A stretch of DNA of 64,000 nt from an uncultured Halomonas sp. (GTDB lineage Bacteria > Pseudomonadota > Gammaproteobacteria > Pseudomonadales > Halomonadaceae): assembly GCF_947500835.1 (NCBI RefSeq), contig NZ_CANMTQ010000001.1:62001-126000 (forward strand). Direction: 5' to 3'. The translations under genes and the position numbers were made by a program. Position 1 is the stretch's first letter. Every line of letters begins with the position of its first letter. Below, piece by piece: positions 20,801 through 27,338 of this stretch. The notes under the pieces are model-generated. The model ran no database searches, was not told the DNA's origin, and saw only the letters and a program-made list of their open reading frames with translations.

Positions 20801-23648
20801 TCAGAGAGTCGCCATCGACGTCACTATCATTGTCGAGGACATTGCCAGTAATCACCGTGTCTTCGCCGCCGGTAACGGTGTCGTCCCGGGCGGTTGGCGC
20901 ATCATTTACTGCCGACACAGTCAGCTGCAGCTCGGCGGTATCGGTCAGCTCCCCATCGGTGATGGTGTAGCTAATCGCCGGGACCTGGCCATTCCAGTTC
21001 TCGACGGGCGTAAAGGTATAGCTGCCGTCGCTTTCAATGACCAGCGAGCCGATGCTTTCCAGCTCGGCGGTTTGGCCCGCCTGATAAGTGTCATCACCAA
21101 TCGTAAATTCGCTGACCTCAAGCGAGTCACTATCAACGTCGCTGTCGTTAGCCAACACATTGCCGACCAGCGGCACATCTTCGTCACCGATAGCGCTATC
21201 ATCCTGAGCAACCGGCACATCATTGACCGCCGTTATAGTCAGCTGGAGTTCAGCCGTATCGGTGAGCTCTCCATCGGTGACGGTGTAGCTGACTACGGGC
21301 ACCTGGCCGTTCCAGTTCTCTACCGGCGTAAAGGTGTAGCTGCCATCGCTTGCGACCACCAGCGTGCCGATGCCTTCTAGCTCTGCAGTGTCGCCGGCCT
21401 GATAAGTCGTATCATCAATTGTGAAATCCGTGACCGTGAGCGAATCGCCATCAACGTCACTGTCATTAGCCAACACATTGCCGTTTAGCGGCGCATCTTC
21501 ATCGCCGGTGACGCTGTCATCCTGAGCAGCTGGTGCGTCGTTGATTGCTGTCACAGTCAGCTGGAGTTCAGCCGTATCTGTGAGCTCGCCATCCGTGATG
21601 GTGTAGCTGATCGTTGGTACCTGACCATTCCAATTCCCGACGGGCGTAAAGGTGTAGCTGCCGTCGGTTTGAATGACCAGTGAGCCAATACCCTCGAGTT
21701 CGGCGGTTTCACCGGCGGCGTATTCAACACCAGCGATACTGAAGTTACTGACGGTGAGCGCATCGCTATCAACGTCGCTGTCGTTATCAAGAACGTTACC
21801 CGTCAGAACGGCATCTTCGTCACCGGTAGCGCTATCCGATTCAGCAACAGGTGCATCGTTGACCGCTGTCACGGACAGCTGCAGCTCAGCCGTATCGGTT
21901 AGTTCGCCATCGGTGACGGTGTAGCTAACCGTTGGAACCTGGCCGTTCCAGTTCTCGACGGGTGTAAAGGTGTAGCTGCCATCGCTTTGAACAATTAGCG
22001 AGCCGATACCTTCTAGCTCAGCGGTGTCGCCAGGTTGATAAGTGTTCTCGCCTATTGAAAAACCGCTGACTGAAAAGTTGCTATCAGCGTCAACATCGCT
22101 GTCATTGGCCAACACATTGCCAGTGATCACCGCATCTTCATCGCCGGTAGCAGTATCGTCCTGAGCAATCGGAGCATCGTTGACCGCTGTCACGGCCAGC
22201 TGTAGCTCAGCCGTATCGGTTAGTTCGCCATCGGTGACGGTGTAGCTGATCGTCGGAACTTGGCCATTCCAGTTTTCAACCGGCGTAAAGATATAACTAC
22301 CGTTGCTGACAATCACTAGCGAGCCAATACCCTCAAGCTCGGCGGTTTCACCGGCTTGATAGGTATTTCCGTTGACGGTGAATTCGCTGACCGTCAGAGA
22401 GTCGCCATCGACGTCGCTGTCGTTATCGAGAACATTGCCACTTATCGATGCATCTTCATCAACAGTGGCACTATCCTTCTGAGCCACCGGCGCGTCATTC
22501 ACCGCCGTAACCGTCAGATTTAGCTCGGCAGCTGCCGTGCGCCTACCATCAGTGATCGTGTAGCTGACTGCCGGCACCTGTCCGTTCCAGTTCTCGACCG
22601 GGGTAAAGGTGTAGCTACCATCACTGGCAATGACGAGTGAGCCGACGCCTCTTAACTCAGCGGTATCACCCGCGGCATAGTCAACGCCATCAATACTGAA
22701 GCCAATGAGGCTTAGTGAATTACCGTCCGGATCGCTGTCATTATCCAGTACATTGCCGGTTAGCTGCGTGTCTTCCGGCCCCGATGCGGTATCACTTACC
22801 GCGTTTGGTGCGCGGTTGCTGACAGTGCCGCCACCAGAAGAATCGTCGCCGTCAGTCGAACCATCGTTGCCGCCATCCGTGTCATCGTCGCCGGAGTCAC
22901 CACCCGTCGAGCCGTTACCCGAGTCCGGGCCATCTACGTTGCCGCCACCCGAGCCATCAACGTTGCCACCCGAACCGTTGCCGTCACCCGAGCCACCAAC
23001 GTCGCCGCTTGATCCGTCATCACCGCCAGTGTTCGAACCGTCGTTGCCACCGTCTGTGACATTGTCACCAGCGCCAGCATCTCCGCCATCATCGGAATCA
23101 CCGGCATTACCGCTGTCGGGCTGGGTATCGTCGGGCAGTATTTCGTTGTCGTCCGTAATCGTTTGATCGCCAAACGCGTTGCCAGCGCCTCCACGGGGCA
23201 ATACCCGGGCATTGTCTTGTGCGTCCGTGGCATCGAAGCTCAACGGCTCGACATTCTCGTTGATGCGCTCAAGACGTACGAAGGAGTGGCTGCCACCCCC
23301 GCCGCTCCCAGCGCCAGGACCGGCAGTGGGCGACGGCAATATGTTAAGCAGGTCGTCATCGCCCTGTTCAATCGCCGTCAACAGCGCTTCGATGTTGTCG
23401 TTCAGCTCGACGGCGTCTTGCGCCTGCTCTGCATCCATGTCCGCCAGCAGGAAAACACGATCGTCCGGGCCGATCGTCATGACGTTTGCATCGGCAAATT
23501 CGAGCCGGACGCTGCCGCTATCGGAGGTCAGCACCTCCTCGTTCTCGAGCAGTACGTCGCCGGGTTTCAATGCGCGTAGATTACCGTCGGCGTCTCGCGC
23601 CCAGGCTTGGCCAATAACGGAAAGTACGGTTGCAATTGGTGTTGCCAT
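11844..23648 (-). CDS. lapA-like: Giant Lap/BapA-type RTX adhesin with 26 tandem repeats
   Basis: A 3934-residue type I-secreted biofilm adhesin. In order: N-terminal retention module (1-130) with TAGPGAG at 108-114 and the conserved GGGGSHSFVRLERI; a Gly/Asp/Ser/Asn linker (about 175-278); 26 cadherin/VCBS-like units (280-3035); a 27th unit interrupted by about 165 extra residues (3109-3275); an Ig-like stretch (3317-3420); a von Willebrand A domain (about 3460-3680) with MIDAS residues DVSGS at 3467-3471; RTX calcium-binding nonapeptides at 3691-3706 and 3774-3812; and a C-terminal type I export signal. The start has AGGGAG seven bases upstream. It is the last gene of tolC-abc-hlyD-adhesin and faces lapGD. 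The protein is predicted to thread through TolC and be released by LapG. The double alanine usually cut by LapG is missing. Confidence 0.95.
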   Translation of the reverse strand: MATPIATVLSVIGQAWARDADGNLRALKPGDVLLENEEVLTSDSGSVRLEFADANVMTIGPDDRVFLLADMDAEQAQDAVELNDNIEALLTAIEQGDDDLLNILPSPTAGPGAGSGGGGSHSFVRLERINENVEPLSFDATDAQDNARVLPRGGAGNAFGDQTITDDNEILPDDTQPDSGNAGDSDDGGDAGAGDNVTDGGNDGSNTGGDDGSSGDVGGSGDGNGSGGNVDGSGGGNVDGPDSGNGSTGGDSGDDDTDGGNDGSTDGDDSSGGGTVSNRAPNAVSDTASGPEDTQLTGNVLDNDSDPDGNSLSLIGFSIDGVDYAAGDTAELRGVGSLVIASDGSYTFTPVENWNGQVPAVSYTITDGRRTAAAELNLTVTAVNDAPVAQKDSATVDEDASISGNVLDNDSDVDGDSLTVSEFTVNGNTYQAGETAELEGIGSLVIVSNGSYIFTPVENWNGQVPTISYTVTDGELTDTAELQLAVTAVNDAPIAQDDTATGDEDAVITGNVLANDSDVDADSNFSVSGFSIGENTYQPGDTAELEGIGSLIVQSDGSYTFTPVENWNGQVPTVSYTVTDGELTDTAELQLSVTAVNDAPVAESDSATGDEDAVLTGNVLDNDSDVDSDALTVSNFSIAGVEYAAGETAELEGIGSLVIQTDGSYTFTPVGNWNGQVPTISYTITDGELTDTAELQLTVTAINDAPAAQDDSVTGDEDAPLNGNVLANDSDVDGDSLTVTDFTIDDTTYQAGDTAELEGIGTLVVASDGSYTFTPVENWNGQVPVVSYTVTDGELTDTAELQLTITAVNDVPVAQDDSAIGDEDVPLVGNVLANDSDVDSDSLEVSEFTIGDDTYQAGQTAELESIGSLVIESDGSYTFTPVENWNGQVPAISYTITDGELTDTAELQLTVSAVNDAPTARDDTVTGGEDTVITGNVLDNDSDVDGDSLTVSEFTANGNTYQTGQTAELEGIGSLVIESDGSYTFTPVDNWNGQVPTVSYTVTDGELTDTAELNLTVSAVNDVPVAESDSATSDEDTPLIGNVLTNDRDVDGDVLTVSDFTVGGIAFQAGDTAEFEGIGSLVIESDGSYIFTLVENWNGQVPTVSYTITDGELTDTAELSLTVTAANDAPVAQDDTATDDEDITLTGNVLNNDSDVDGDSLTVNEFTVNGNTYQTGQTAELEGIGSLVIESDGSYTFTPVENWNGQVPPVSYTITDGRLTDTAELNLTVTPVNDSPVAQDDGAVGDEDAPLAGNVLTNDSDVDGDSLTVTEFTIGDDTYQAGQTAELENIGSLVIQTDGSYTFTPVENWNGQVPVVSYTVTDGELTDTATLELVINAVNDAPVAEGDSVTGDEDAPLSGNVLTNDSDVDGDSLTVKDFTVDNTTYQAGETAELEGIGSLIIASDGRYTFTPVDNWNGQVPTVSYTVTDSELTDTAELQLTVAAVNDSPVAEGDSATSDEDTVITGNVLTNDSDVDDDSLTVSDFTIVDTTYQAGETAELEGIGTLVVASDGSYTFTPVENWNGQVPTVSYTVTDGELTDTAELNLTVSAVNDAPVAESDSATSDEDTLLIGNVLTNDRDVDGDALTVSDFTVGGIAFQAGDTAEFEGIGSLVIESDGSYTFMPVENWNGQVPIVSYTVTDGELTDTAELNLEVTAVNDAPVAQDDSAIGDEDAPLVGNVLANDSDVDNDPLTVSGFSINSVEYAAGEIAELEGIGSLTIQTDGSYTFTPVENWNGQVPTISYIVTDGELTDTATLELVISAVNDAPVAEGDSVTGDEDAPLSGNVLTNDSDVDGDSLTVTDFTIDDTTYQAGDTAELEGIGSLIIASDGRYTFTPNENWNGQVPTVSYTVTDGELTDTAELSLTVSAVNDAPTARDDTVTGGEDTVITGNVLDNDSDVDGDSLTVSEFIVNGNTYQTGQTAELKGIGSLVIESDGSYTFTPIENWNGQVPTVSYIVTDGELTDTAELNLEVTPVNDAPVAQDDTATGDEDAPLNGNVLANDSDVDGDSFTVTEFTIGNDIYQAGDTAELEGIGSLVIASDGSYTFTPVENWNGQVPVISYTVTDGELADTAELNLEVTAVNDAPVAESDSATGDEDAPLNGNVLGNDSDVDGDSLTVSGFTVGGIDYAVGETAELEGIGSLTIQTNGSYIFTPVENWNGQVPTVSYTVTDGNLTDTAELQLTVTAVNDAPIAQDDTATGDEDTVVSGNVLANDGDIDGDSLTVTEFTVGDVTYQAGETAELENIGSLVIQTDGSYTFTPVENWNGQVPTISYTITDGELTDTAELNLEVTAVNDAPVAQDDIATSDEDAVITGNVLTNDSDVDGDSLTVTDFTIDNTTYQAGETAELEGIGSLIIASDGRYTFTPNENWNGQVPTVSYTVTDGVLIDTAELQLTVTAVNDAPVAQDDAAIGDEDASITGNVLANDSDIEGDVLSVSSFVVEGTIYQAGETAELDGIGSLTLGSGGSYTFTPVENWNGQVPTISYTITDGELTDTAELNLTVTPVNDSPVAEGDSAVGDEDAPLNGNVLTNDSDVDGDSLTVTEFTVGDVTYQAGETAELENIGSLVIQTDGSYTFTPVENWNGQVPVVSYTVTDEELTATAQLQLAVTAVNDAPVVEDDVAIGDEDTVITGNVLDNDSDVDNSLTVNGFTVGGATYQPDEIAELNGIGSLTIQTDGSYIFTPVENWNGQVPAISYTVTDGELTGTATLDVTVVPVNDPPVAEDDSATGDEDTALTGNVLTNDSDIDSATLSVSDFTVGSVLYQAGEIVNIDGVGALRLDSNGNYTFIPNEDWNGKVPPINYTVTDGELTDTATLDLTITPVNDAPNAVDDASQGFEDNPLTGNVLTNDSDIDSATLRVSGFTVGETSYQAGETARLSGIGSLIVRSDGSYSFTPLPNWYGKVPIATYTVTDGELTNSAALKLSITAVNDAPVAQNDTGTGIEDALISGNVLANDSDIEGDVLTVSSFNVAGTRYAAGDIAKLNGVGSLTIGSDGNYTFTPNEGWNGQVPLISYTVTDGKLKDTATLKLDVTPVNDAPIAVDDDNSVAFGGVLAVSESEGILTNDSDPDGNALRVTRIDGIDIAESGSTNVVGRYGILDVDSQGGYTYASNLEAPVLYGFETGDEYLGRSDLNLLENFLLDDDAQLRVSSTENGVGVIGSNERSAPNQINDNGEVLIADLGSPVGSASFGVSELFNNEQGGETGKWYAYDAGGQLVASGAIDASTVSYDSDSNDAGRVRIENVAADFQYLAFESLPYTNMDSSNDGGDYFVTDIRVEDTFDYAITDDQGGSASATLSLDSTASLINYQPPADSIEPPEASIFITTPLFGDDNLLSNSEARQPITIKGGVGGDAQAGDDVIVRIGGIDYATKVTDALTWSIEIPASDLARLEPGQVEASVAGQDGWGNAFSVLTGADYQVAEPGTLSVGNNANNNVRLGSGDDVHIGDKGGKITLIDPAKNYNISLIVDVSGSMQQASGTAGLSRMALTKQALQNLAGQLEAHEGAINVQLVAFSSRGKTEISIQGVDSTNIDRLEKAIDKLSANGGTNYQAAFGQAVSWFNDQNTKGASQQGDFQNLAYFLTDGDPTYYFDSAGRVVGPGNATSFPVLQSSIEAFEALSTISQVNAVGIGANISEKYLQFFDNSSVIGERTLSSGRSSLSAPVGQVDIVNNADDLQAALEGSSQFEELAELGDDVVIGGAGNDILFGDTLDTDQLAWTNGNTGDVFTPGNHDGLGYQGLSEYLRWSVNGGEAPGDEQVSSYVRDNVESLIGGGRAKSGNDRLEGEGGDDILVGGGGNDTLLGGAGSDTLYGGIGADVFVWTLGDQATAGKPARDVVKDFTLDAINGYQIDGEGEGDRLALAELLQDESDDTIDNYIAAKEEGGNTVLFVSSNGQLSDNGAGADQTILLEGVSMANQSSSDFIKSLIDNQQLTIDQ
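14544..22811 (-). repeat. 26 tandem 318-bp units within the adhesin gene
   Basis: Residues 280-3035 are exactly 26 x 106 residues; one unit (third) has 107 and one (twenty-third) 105. Each unit starts APVAxxDxATGDED, then GNVLxNDSDVDGD, TAELEGIGSL, DGSYTFTPVENWNGQVP and ends SYTVTDGELTDTAEL with VTAVND. Units 1 and 23-26 are the most divergent, the inner units the most alike. Units 8 (about 20265-20582) and 13 (about 18675-18992) are almost identical in DNA. Expected to be unstable in length by recombination. Confidence 0.93.
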
Positions 23649-23688
23649 GAATCAGCTCCCTGCGAGCGGATAAATTTCTTGTGCCAAT

Positions 23689-23702
23689 CCCGCTAAGGCG
23701 GG
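23689..23702 (-). promoter_or_regulatory. Small hairpin in the hlyD-adhesin gap
   Basis: In the 85-bp gap the minus strand reads CCCGC-CTTA-GCGGG, a 5-bp GC stem with a 4-base loop, about 40 bases before the adhesin start. There is no U-tract, so it is unlikely to be a full terminator. It could protect or attenuate the adhesin message relative to the transporter genes. This is inference. Confidence 0.3.
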
Positions 23703-23733
23703 CACCGGCGTTTTTATAGTGGCGTTGGCTGCG

Positions 23734-25173
23734 TCAGCGTTCCGTCAGCGCGTTGCCCTTGATGCGTAGAATCGGCTTGAGCAGATACTCGAGCACCGTG
23801 CGCTTGCCGGTGCGAATATCCACTTGAGCGGTCATGCCGGGAATGATCGTCAGATCTTCCCCCAGCGCCGTGTCCTCGGTGCGCACCCGCACCAGATAGA
23901 AGGTGTTGCCTTCGTCATCGGTGATGGTGTCGGCGCTGATATGCTCAAGGGTCGCCTGCAGGCCGCCGTAAATGGCGAAGTCATAGGCGGTGAACTTTAC
24001 AAACGCCGGCTGCCCCGGGCGCAAGAAGGCAATATCCTGGGGGGCGATGCGGGCTTCTACCAATAGCTGATCGTCGCTGGGCACGATCTCCACCACGTCC
24101 TGCCCGGGTTGAACGACGCCGCCCAGGGTCGTGACGTTCAATCGCTGTATGGTGCCTGCCACCGGGGAATGGATCTCCGCCATGCTCACCTTGTCCTGCA
24201 AGCCAACATTGCTCTCCTTGAGCGCCGCCAGCTGCCCCAGGGTCTCGGAGAGCGCTGCCCGCCATTCGTTCTGCATGTCCAGGGTCACTTCCCGCACCTT
24301 GCCCTGGGCTTCCTCGATGGCTGCCTTGAGCCTGGCCATCTGGGCACTGGCCTGATTACGCTCGCCCCGAGCGTTGGAAACCTCGCGGTCCAGGCGCAAT
24401 ATCTCCACCTCGGAGACCGCCCCGGAGTCCAGCAGCGGCCGGGTCAGATTGAGCTCCCGAGAGGCCAGGTTCAGCGCCCGGGAGGCCTGATTGAAGCGGG
24501 CCTCGGCCTCCTTGAGTTCTTCCCGGCGCTGGGTCAGCTGCTCTCGGGCAATGGACTGGGCTTCTTCGAGCGCCTGCCGGCTGGTCTCGTAAAGCCTGCG
24601 TTCATGGGCGGCTAGCGCTGGAGCCTGTTCCAGCAGTTCAGGCGTGGGCACGAAAGGCTGATCGTTGGAGAGCGCCCGCAGGCGTTCTGCCTTGGCCTGC
24701 AGCGCCAGGGATTTGGCTACCCCTTCACGAAAGGAAGAGACGAAGCGAGTCGGGTCGATGCGCATCAAGAGCTGGCCTTTCTCGACGACCTGCCCTTCCT
24801 TCACGTCCAGCTCCTTTACTACGCCGCCGTCGAAAGACTGGATGACCTTGAGCTTGGAAGAAGGAATGACCCGGCCCGCCCCCTTGGTTACCTCGTCGAT
24901 CTCGGCAACGGCGGCCCAGGCGATCAGCCCGATCAGCGCGATCACCACTAGATAGAGCAGCACTCGCGCCCGCATAGGGTCCTGCTGCATGCGCGCCCAG
25001 TCCGCGTCGCTAGCCCAGTCCCGCTCCAGATGAGCAGCAGACACCCAGCGGGCGAACAAGCGGTCTATCAAAGGCCGAAACGCCTTGCCGCCGCCCTCAG
25101 ACACACGCCCCAGGGATTCGAAGCCGCGCTGTTCCGCGCTTTTTCTTGGGCTAGAGGAGAGAGCGTCGCTCAC
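23734..25173 (-). CDS. lapC-like: Type I secretion periplasmic adaptor (HlyD/LapC family)
   Basis: Membrane fusion protein joining the ABC exporter to TolC for export of the adhesin. The 479-residue product has an unusually long cytoplasmic N-terminus, one membrane helix (about 70-90), a lipoyl-like half (GAGRVIPSSKLKVIQSFDGGVVKEL), a long coiled coil (about 155-310, rich in E, A, R, L) and the HlyD C-terminal signature around PGMTAQVDI. The start overlaps the stop of the ABC gene by 4 bp. The adhesin gene follows after 85 bp. LapC is the equivalent part in Pseudomonas; the name is by role and context. Confidence 0.92.
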   Translation of the reverse strand: MSDALSSSPRKSAEQRGFESLGRVSEGGGKAFRPLIDRLFARWVSAAHLERDWASDADWARMQQDPMRARVLLYLVVIALIGLIAWAAVAEIDEVTKGAGRVIPSSKLKVIQSFDGGVVKELDVKEGQVVEKGQLLMRIDPTRFVSSFREGVAKSLALQAKAERLRALSNDQPFVPTPELLEQAPALAAHERRLYETSRQALEEAQSIAREQLTQRREELKEAEARFNQASRALNLASRELNLTRPLLDSGAVSEVEILRLDREVSNARGERNQASAQMARLKAAIEEAQGKVREVTLDMQNEWRAALSETLGQLAALKESNVGLQDKVSMAEIHSPVAGTIQRLNVTTLGGVVQPGQDVVEIVPSDDQLLVEARIAPQDIAFLRPGQPAFVKFTAYDFAIYGGLQATLEHISADTITDDEGNTFYLVRVRTEDTALGEDLTIIPGMTAQVDIRTGKRTVLEYLLKPILRIKGNALTER

Positions 25174-27329
25174 TGACTGGCCCTCCCGATCTTGCCGCTG
25201 CGCAGCGCCTCGATCACCTCGTCCTTGGGTCCGTCCGCCACGACGCGTCCGCCGTCCATCACCACAATGCGATCCATCAAGGCCAGCAAGGAGCTGCGAT
25301 GGGTCATGACAATCAGCGTTCTGGATTTGGCATAGACCGCCAGTTTGCGCTTGAAGGCTTCTTCCCCGGCGTGATCCATGGCGCTGGTGGGCTCATCCAG
25401 CAATAGAATCTGCGGGTCGTTCACCAGGGCGCGGGCAATCGCCACGCTCTGACGCTGACCGCCGGAAAGCAGCCCCCCACGTTCCCCCACGGGCATCTCC
25501 ACCCCTTGTGGGTGGGCGGAGACCATGGACTCGAGCCCGCCGATCTTGAGCGAGCGCAGCAGCGCCTCGTCATCAATGCCATCGCTGCCGCCGGCGGCTA
25601 CAATGTTGTCCCGCAGGGAGCCGTAAAACAGGCTGATATCCTGAGGCACATAGCCTATATGTCGCCGCAGCTCGATGGGATCGAGCTGGCGAATATCCAC
25701 GTCGTCCACCATCACCGCCCCGGCGGTCGGCTGATAAAGTCCCTGCAGCAGCTTGTTGAGGGTGGATTTACCCGAGCCCATGCGACCCAGCACCGCCACC
25801 TTCTCGCCGGCACGAATTTTCAACGACACATCCCGCAGCGCGTCTCGTTCTTCATTCGGATAGCGCAGGGTCACCCCGCGCAGCTCGAGATGACCGTTCA
25901 CCTGGGCACGACTGACGTACTGCCGCCCTTCCGGGCGCTCCTCAGGTTTCTCCATCACCTCGTTAAGGGATGTCAGCGCCGTTGAGGCATTGTGATATTG
26001 GGCCATCAAGGCCGCTGCCTGACTCACCGGCGCCATGGCCCGGGACGACAACAGATAGGCCGCGATCAAGCCGCCTTGGCTCAAGTCGCCGGCAACGATC
26101 AGATAAACGCCGATGATGATGATCGCTACCGCCACGCTCTGCTGGGTCCACTGGGCCACGCTGCCCACGGACGAACCCAGCAGGCGCATTTGCGCCGAAG
26201 TGCGGGACAGGAACGCGGTGGTCTTTTCCCATACCCCCTGAATGCGCCCTTCCCCGCGCAGGGTTTTCACGGTCTCCAGATTGGCCAGGCTCTCTACAAG
26301 GGTGGCGTTGCGCTGGGCCCCGACCCGCCAGGTGGTCTCGGAAAGCGCATGCATCTTGCTCTGGGCCGCCAGAGCGTAAAGCAGCACGAAAACGACGCCG
26401 ATCACAATGGGAATGATTAGATAGGGCGAGATGATGGCGATGATGCCGGCGAACAGCAGCACAAAAGGCAGATCCACCAGGCTCACCACCGTCGCTGAGC
26501 CAATGAACCCGCGCACGGACTCGAAGGACTGCAGCGTGGAGGCAAAGGAGCCGGTGGAGGCTGGTCGCGCTTCCATGCGCATGCCCAACACCCGCTGCAT
26601 CAATTTAGAAGAGAGTTTGACGTCCGCCCGACTGGCGGCCAGATCGACGAAGGCATTGCGGGTCAACCGCAGGATCAGATCGAAACACAGCACCAGAAAG
26701 ATGCCGACAGCCAAAGCCCAGAGAGTTTCCGTGGCCTGATTCGGCACCACCCGGTCGTAGACGTTCATCACGAATAGCGGCATGGCGATGGCAAACAGAT
26801 TGATCACGATGGATGCGATCAGCACATCCCGGTAGAGCCGGCGATTCTCGAGGATGACGCCCCAGAACCAGTGCCGCTGCTTCTGCTGACGCACTTCTGG
26901 GCTGCGGGCATCATAGCGAAACTGCGGGCGGGCATAGAGGGCGCGGCCGCTGTAGCGGGCCTGCAATTCCTCCAAGGGCAGCTCCACCGCCGCCTCGCCA
27001 AGCTCCGGGTAGGCGATACGGGCTAGGCCTTGTTCTATATCCAGGCTCAGCAGCACACAGGCCCGGCCAGGCTCCAGCAGCAGGATGACGGGAAACAGCT
27101 GAGAGTTGAGACGGGAAAGCGAGCAGCGAATCTGGCGCGCCGTCAGCCCGGCCCGGGCCGCCGCACGAGGAAAAACACTCGGCGTCAGCTCGCCGTTTTC
27201 AAGGGGCAACCCTGCTAGCGCCGCTTCCGGGGTCAGACTCCGATCATGAGCGCGGGCCAGGATGCGCAGGCATTCGAGCAGATCGCCGCCCTTGACCGGG
27301 CTTGGGTCCGGTACAAACTGGCTGGTCAC
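25170..27329 (-). CDS. lapB-like: Type I secretion ABC transporter (permease-ATPase, LapB family)
   Basis: Inner-membrane exporter powering adhesin secretion. The 719 residues comprise an N-terminal C39-like domain (15-140), a six-helix membrane domain (about 165-440) and an ATPase domain with Walker A GRMGSGKS (515-522), ABC signature LSGGQRQ near 625 and Walker B ILLLDEPT near 644. The C39-like domain lacks the catalytic Cys-Gly block, so it should bind rather than cleave its substrate, as in other RTX exporters. It starts 9 bp after the tolC-like gene ends and overlaps hlyD by 4 bp, so the three transporter genes are one operon. Confidence 0.94.
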   Translation of the reverse strand: MTSQFVPDPSPVKGGDLLECLRILARAHDRSLTPEAALAGLPLENGELTPSVFPRAAARAGLTARQIRCSLSRLNSQLFPVILLLEPGRACVLLSLDIEQGLARIAYPELGEAAVELPLEELQARYSGRALYARPQFRYDARSPEVRQQKQRHWFWGVILENRRLYRDVLIASIVINLFAIAMPLFVMNVYDRVVPNQATETLWALAVGIFLVLCFDLILRLTRNAFVDLAASRADVKLSSKLMQRVLGMRMEARPASTGSFASTLQSFESVRGFIGSATVVSLVDLPFVLLFAGIIAIISPYLIIPIVIGVVFVLLYALAAQSKMHALSETTWRVGAQRNATLVESLANLETVKTLRGEGRIQGVWEKTTAFLSRTSAQMRLLGSSVGSVAQWTQQSVAVAIIIIGVYLIVAGDLSQGGLIAAYLLSSRAMAPVSQAAALMAQYHNASTALTSLNEVMEKPEERPEGRQYVSRAQVNGHLELRGVTLRYPNEERDALRDVSLKIRAGEKVAVLGRMGSGKSTLNKLLQGLYQPTAGAVMVDDVDIRQLDPIELRRHIGYVPQDISLFYGSLRDNIVAAGGSDGIDDEALLRSLKIGGLESMVSAHPQGVEMPVGERGGLLSGGQRQSVAIARALVNDPQILLLDEPTSAMDHAGEEAFKRKLAVYAKSRTLIVMTHRSSLLALMDRIVVMDGGRVVADGPKDEVIEALRSGKIGRASQ

Positions 27330-27338
27330 GAGAAGCCC

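Noticed and set aside
14362..22100. A ladder of plus-strand ORFs of about 61 residues opposite the adhesin gene
   Set aside because: They recur with the 318-bp period of the adhesin repeat, have Ser/Thr/Val-rich low-complexity products and are the antisense reading of the repeat.
14544..22811. Regular repeats that might be taken for a CRISPR array
   Set aside because: The units are 318 bp, coding and without spacers; no cas1 is present, only a lone Cas2-fold-like gene elsewhere.
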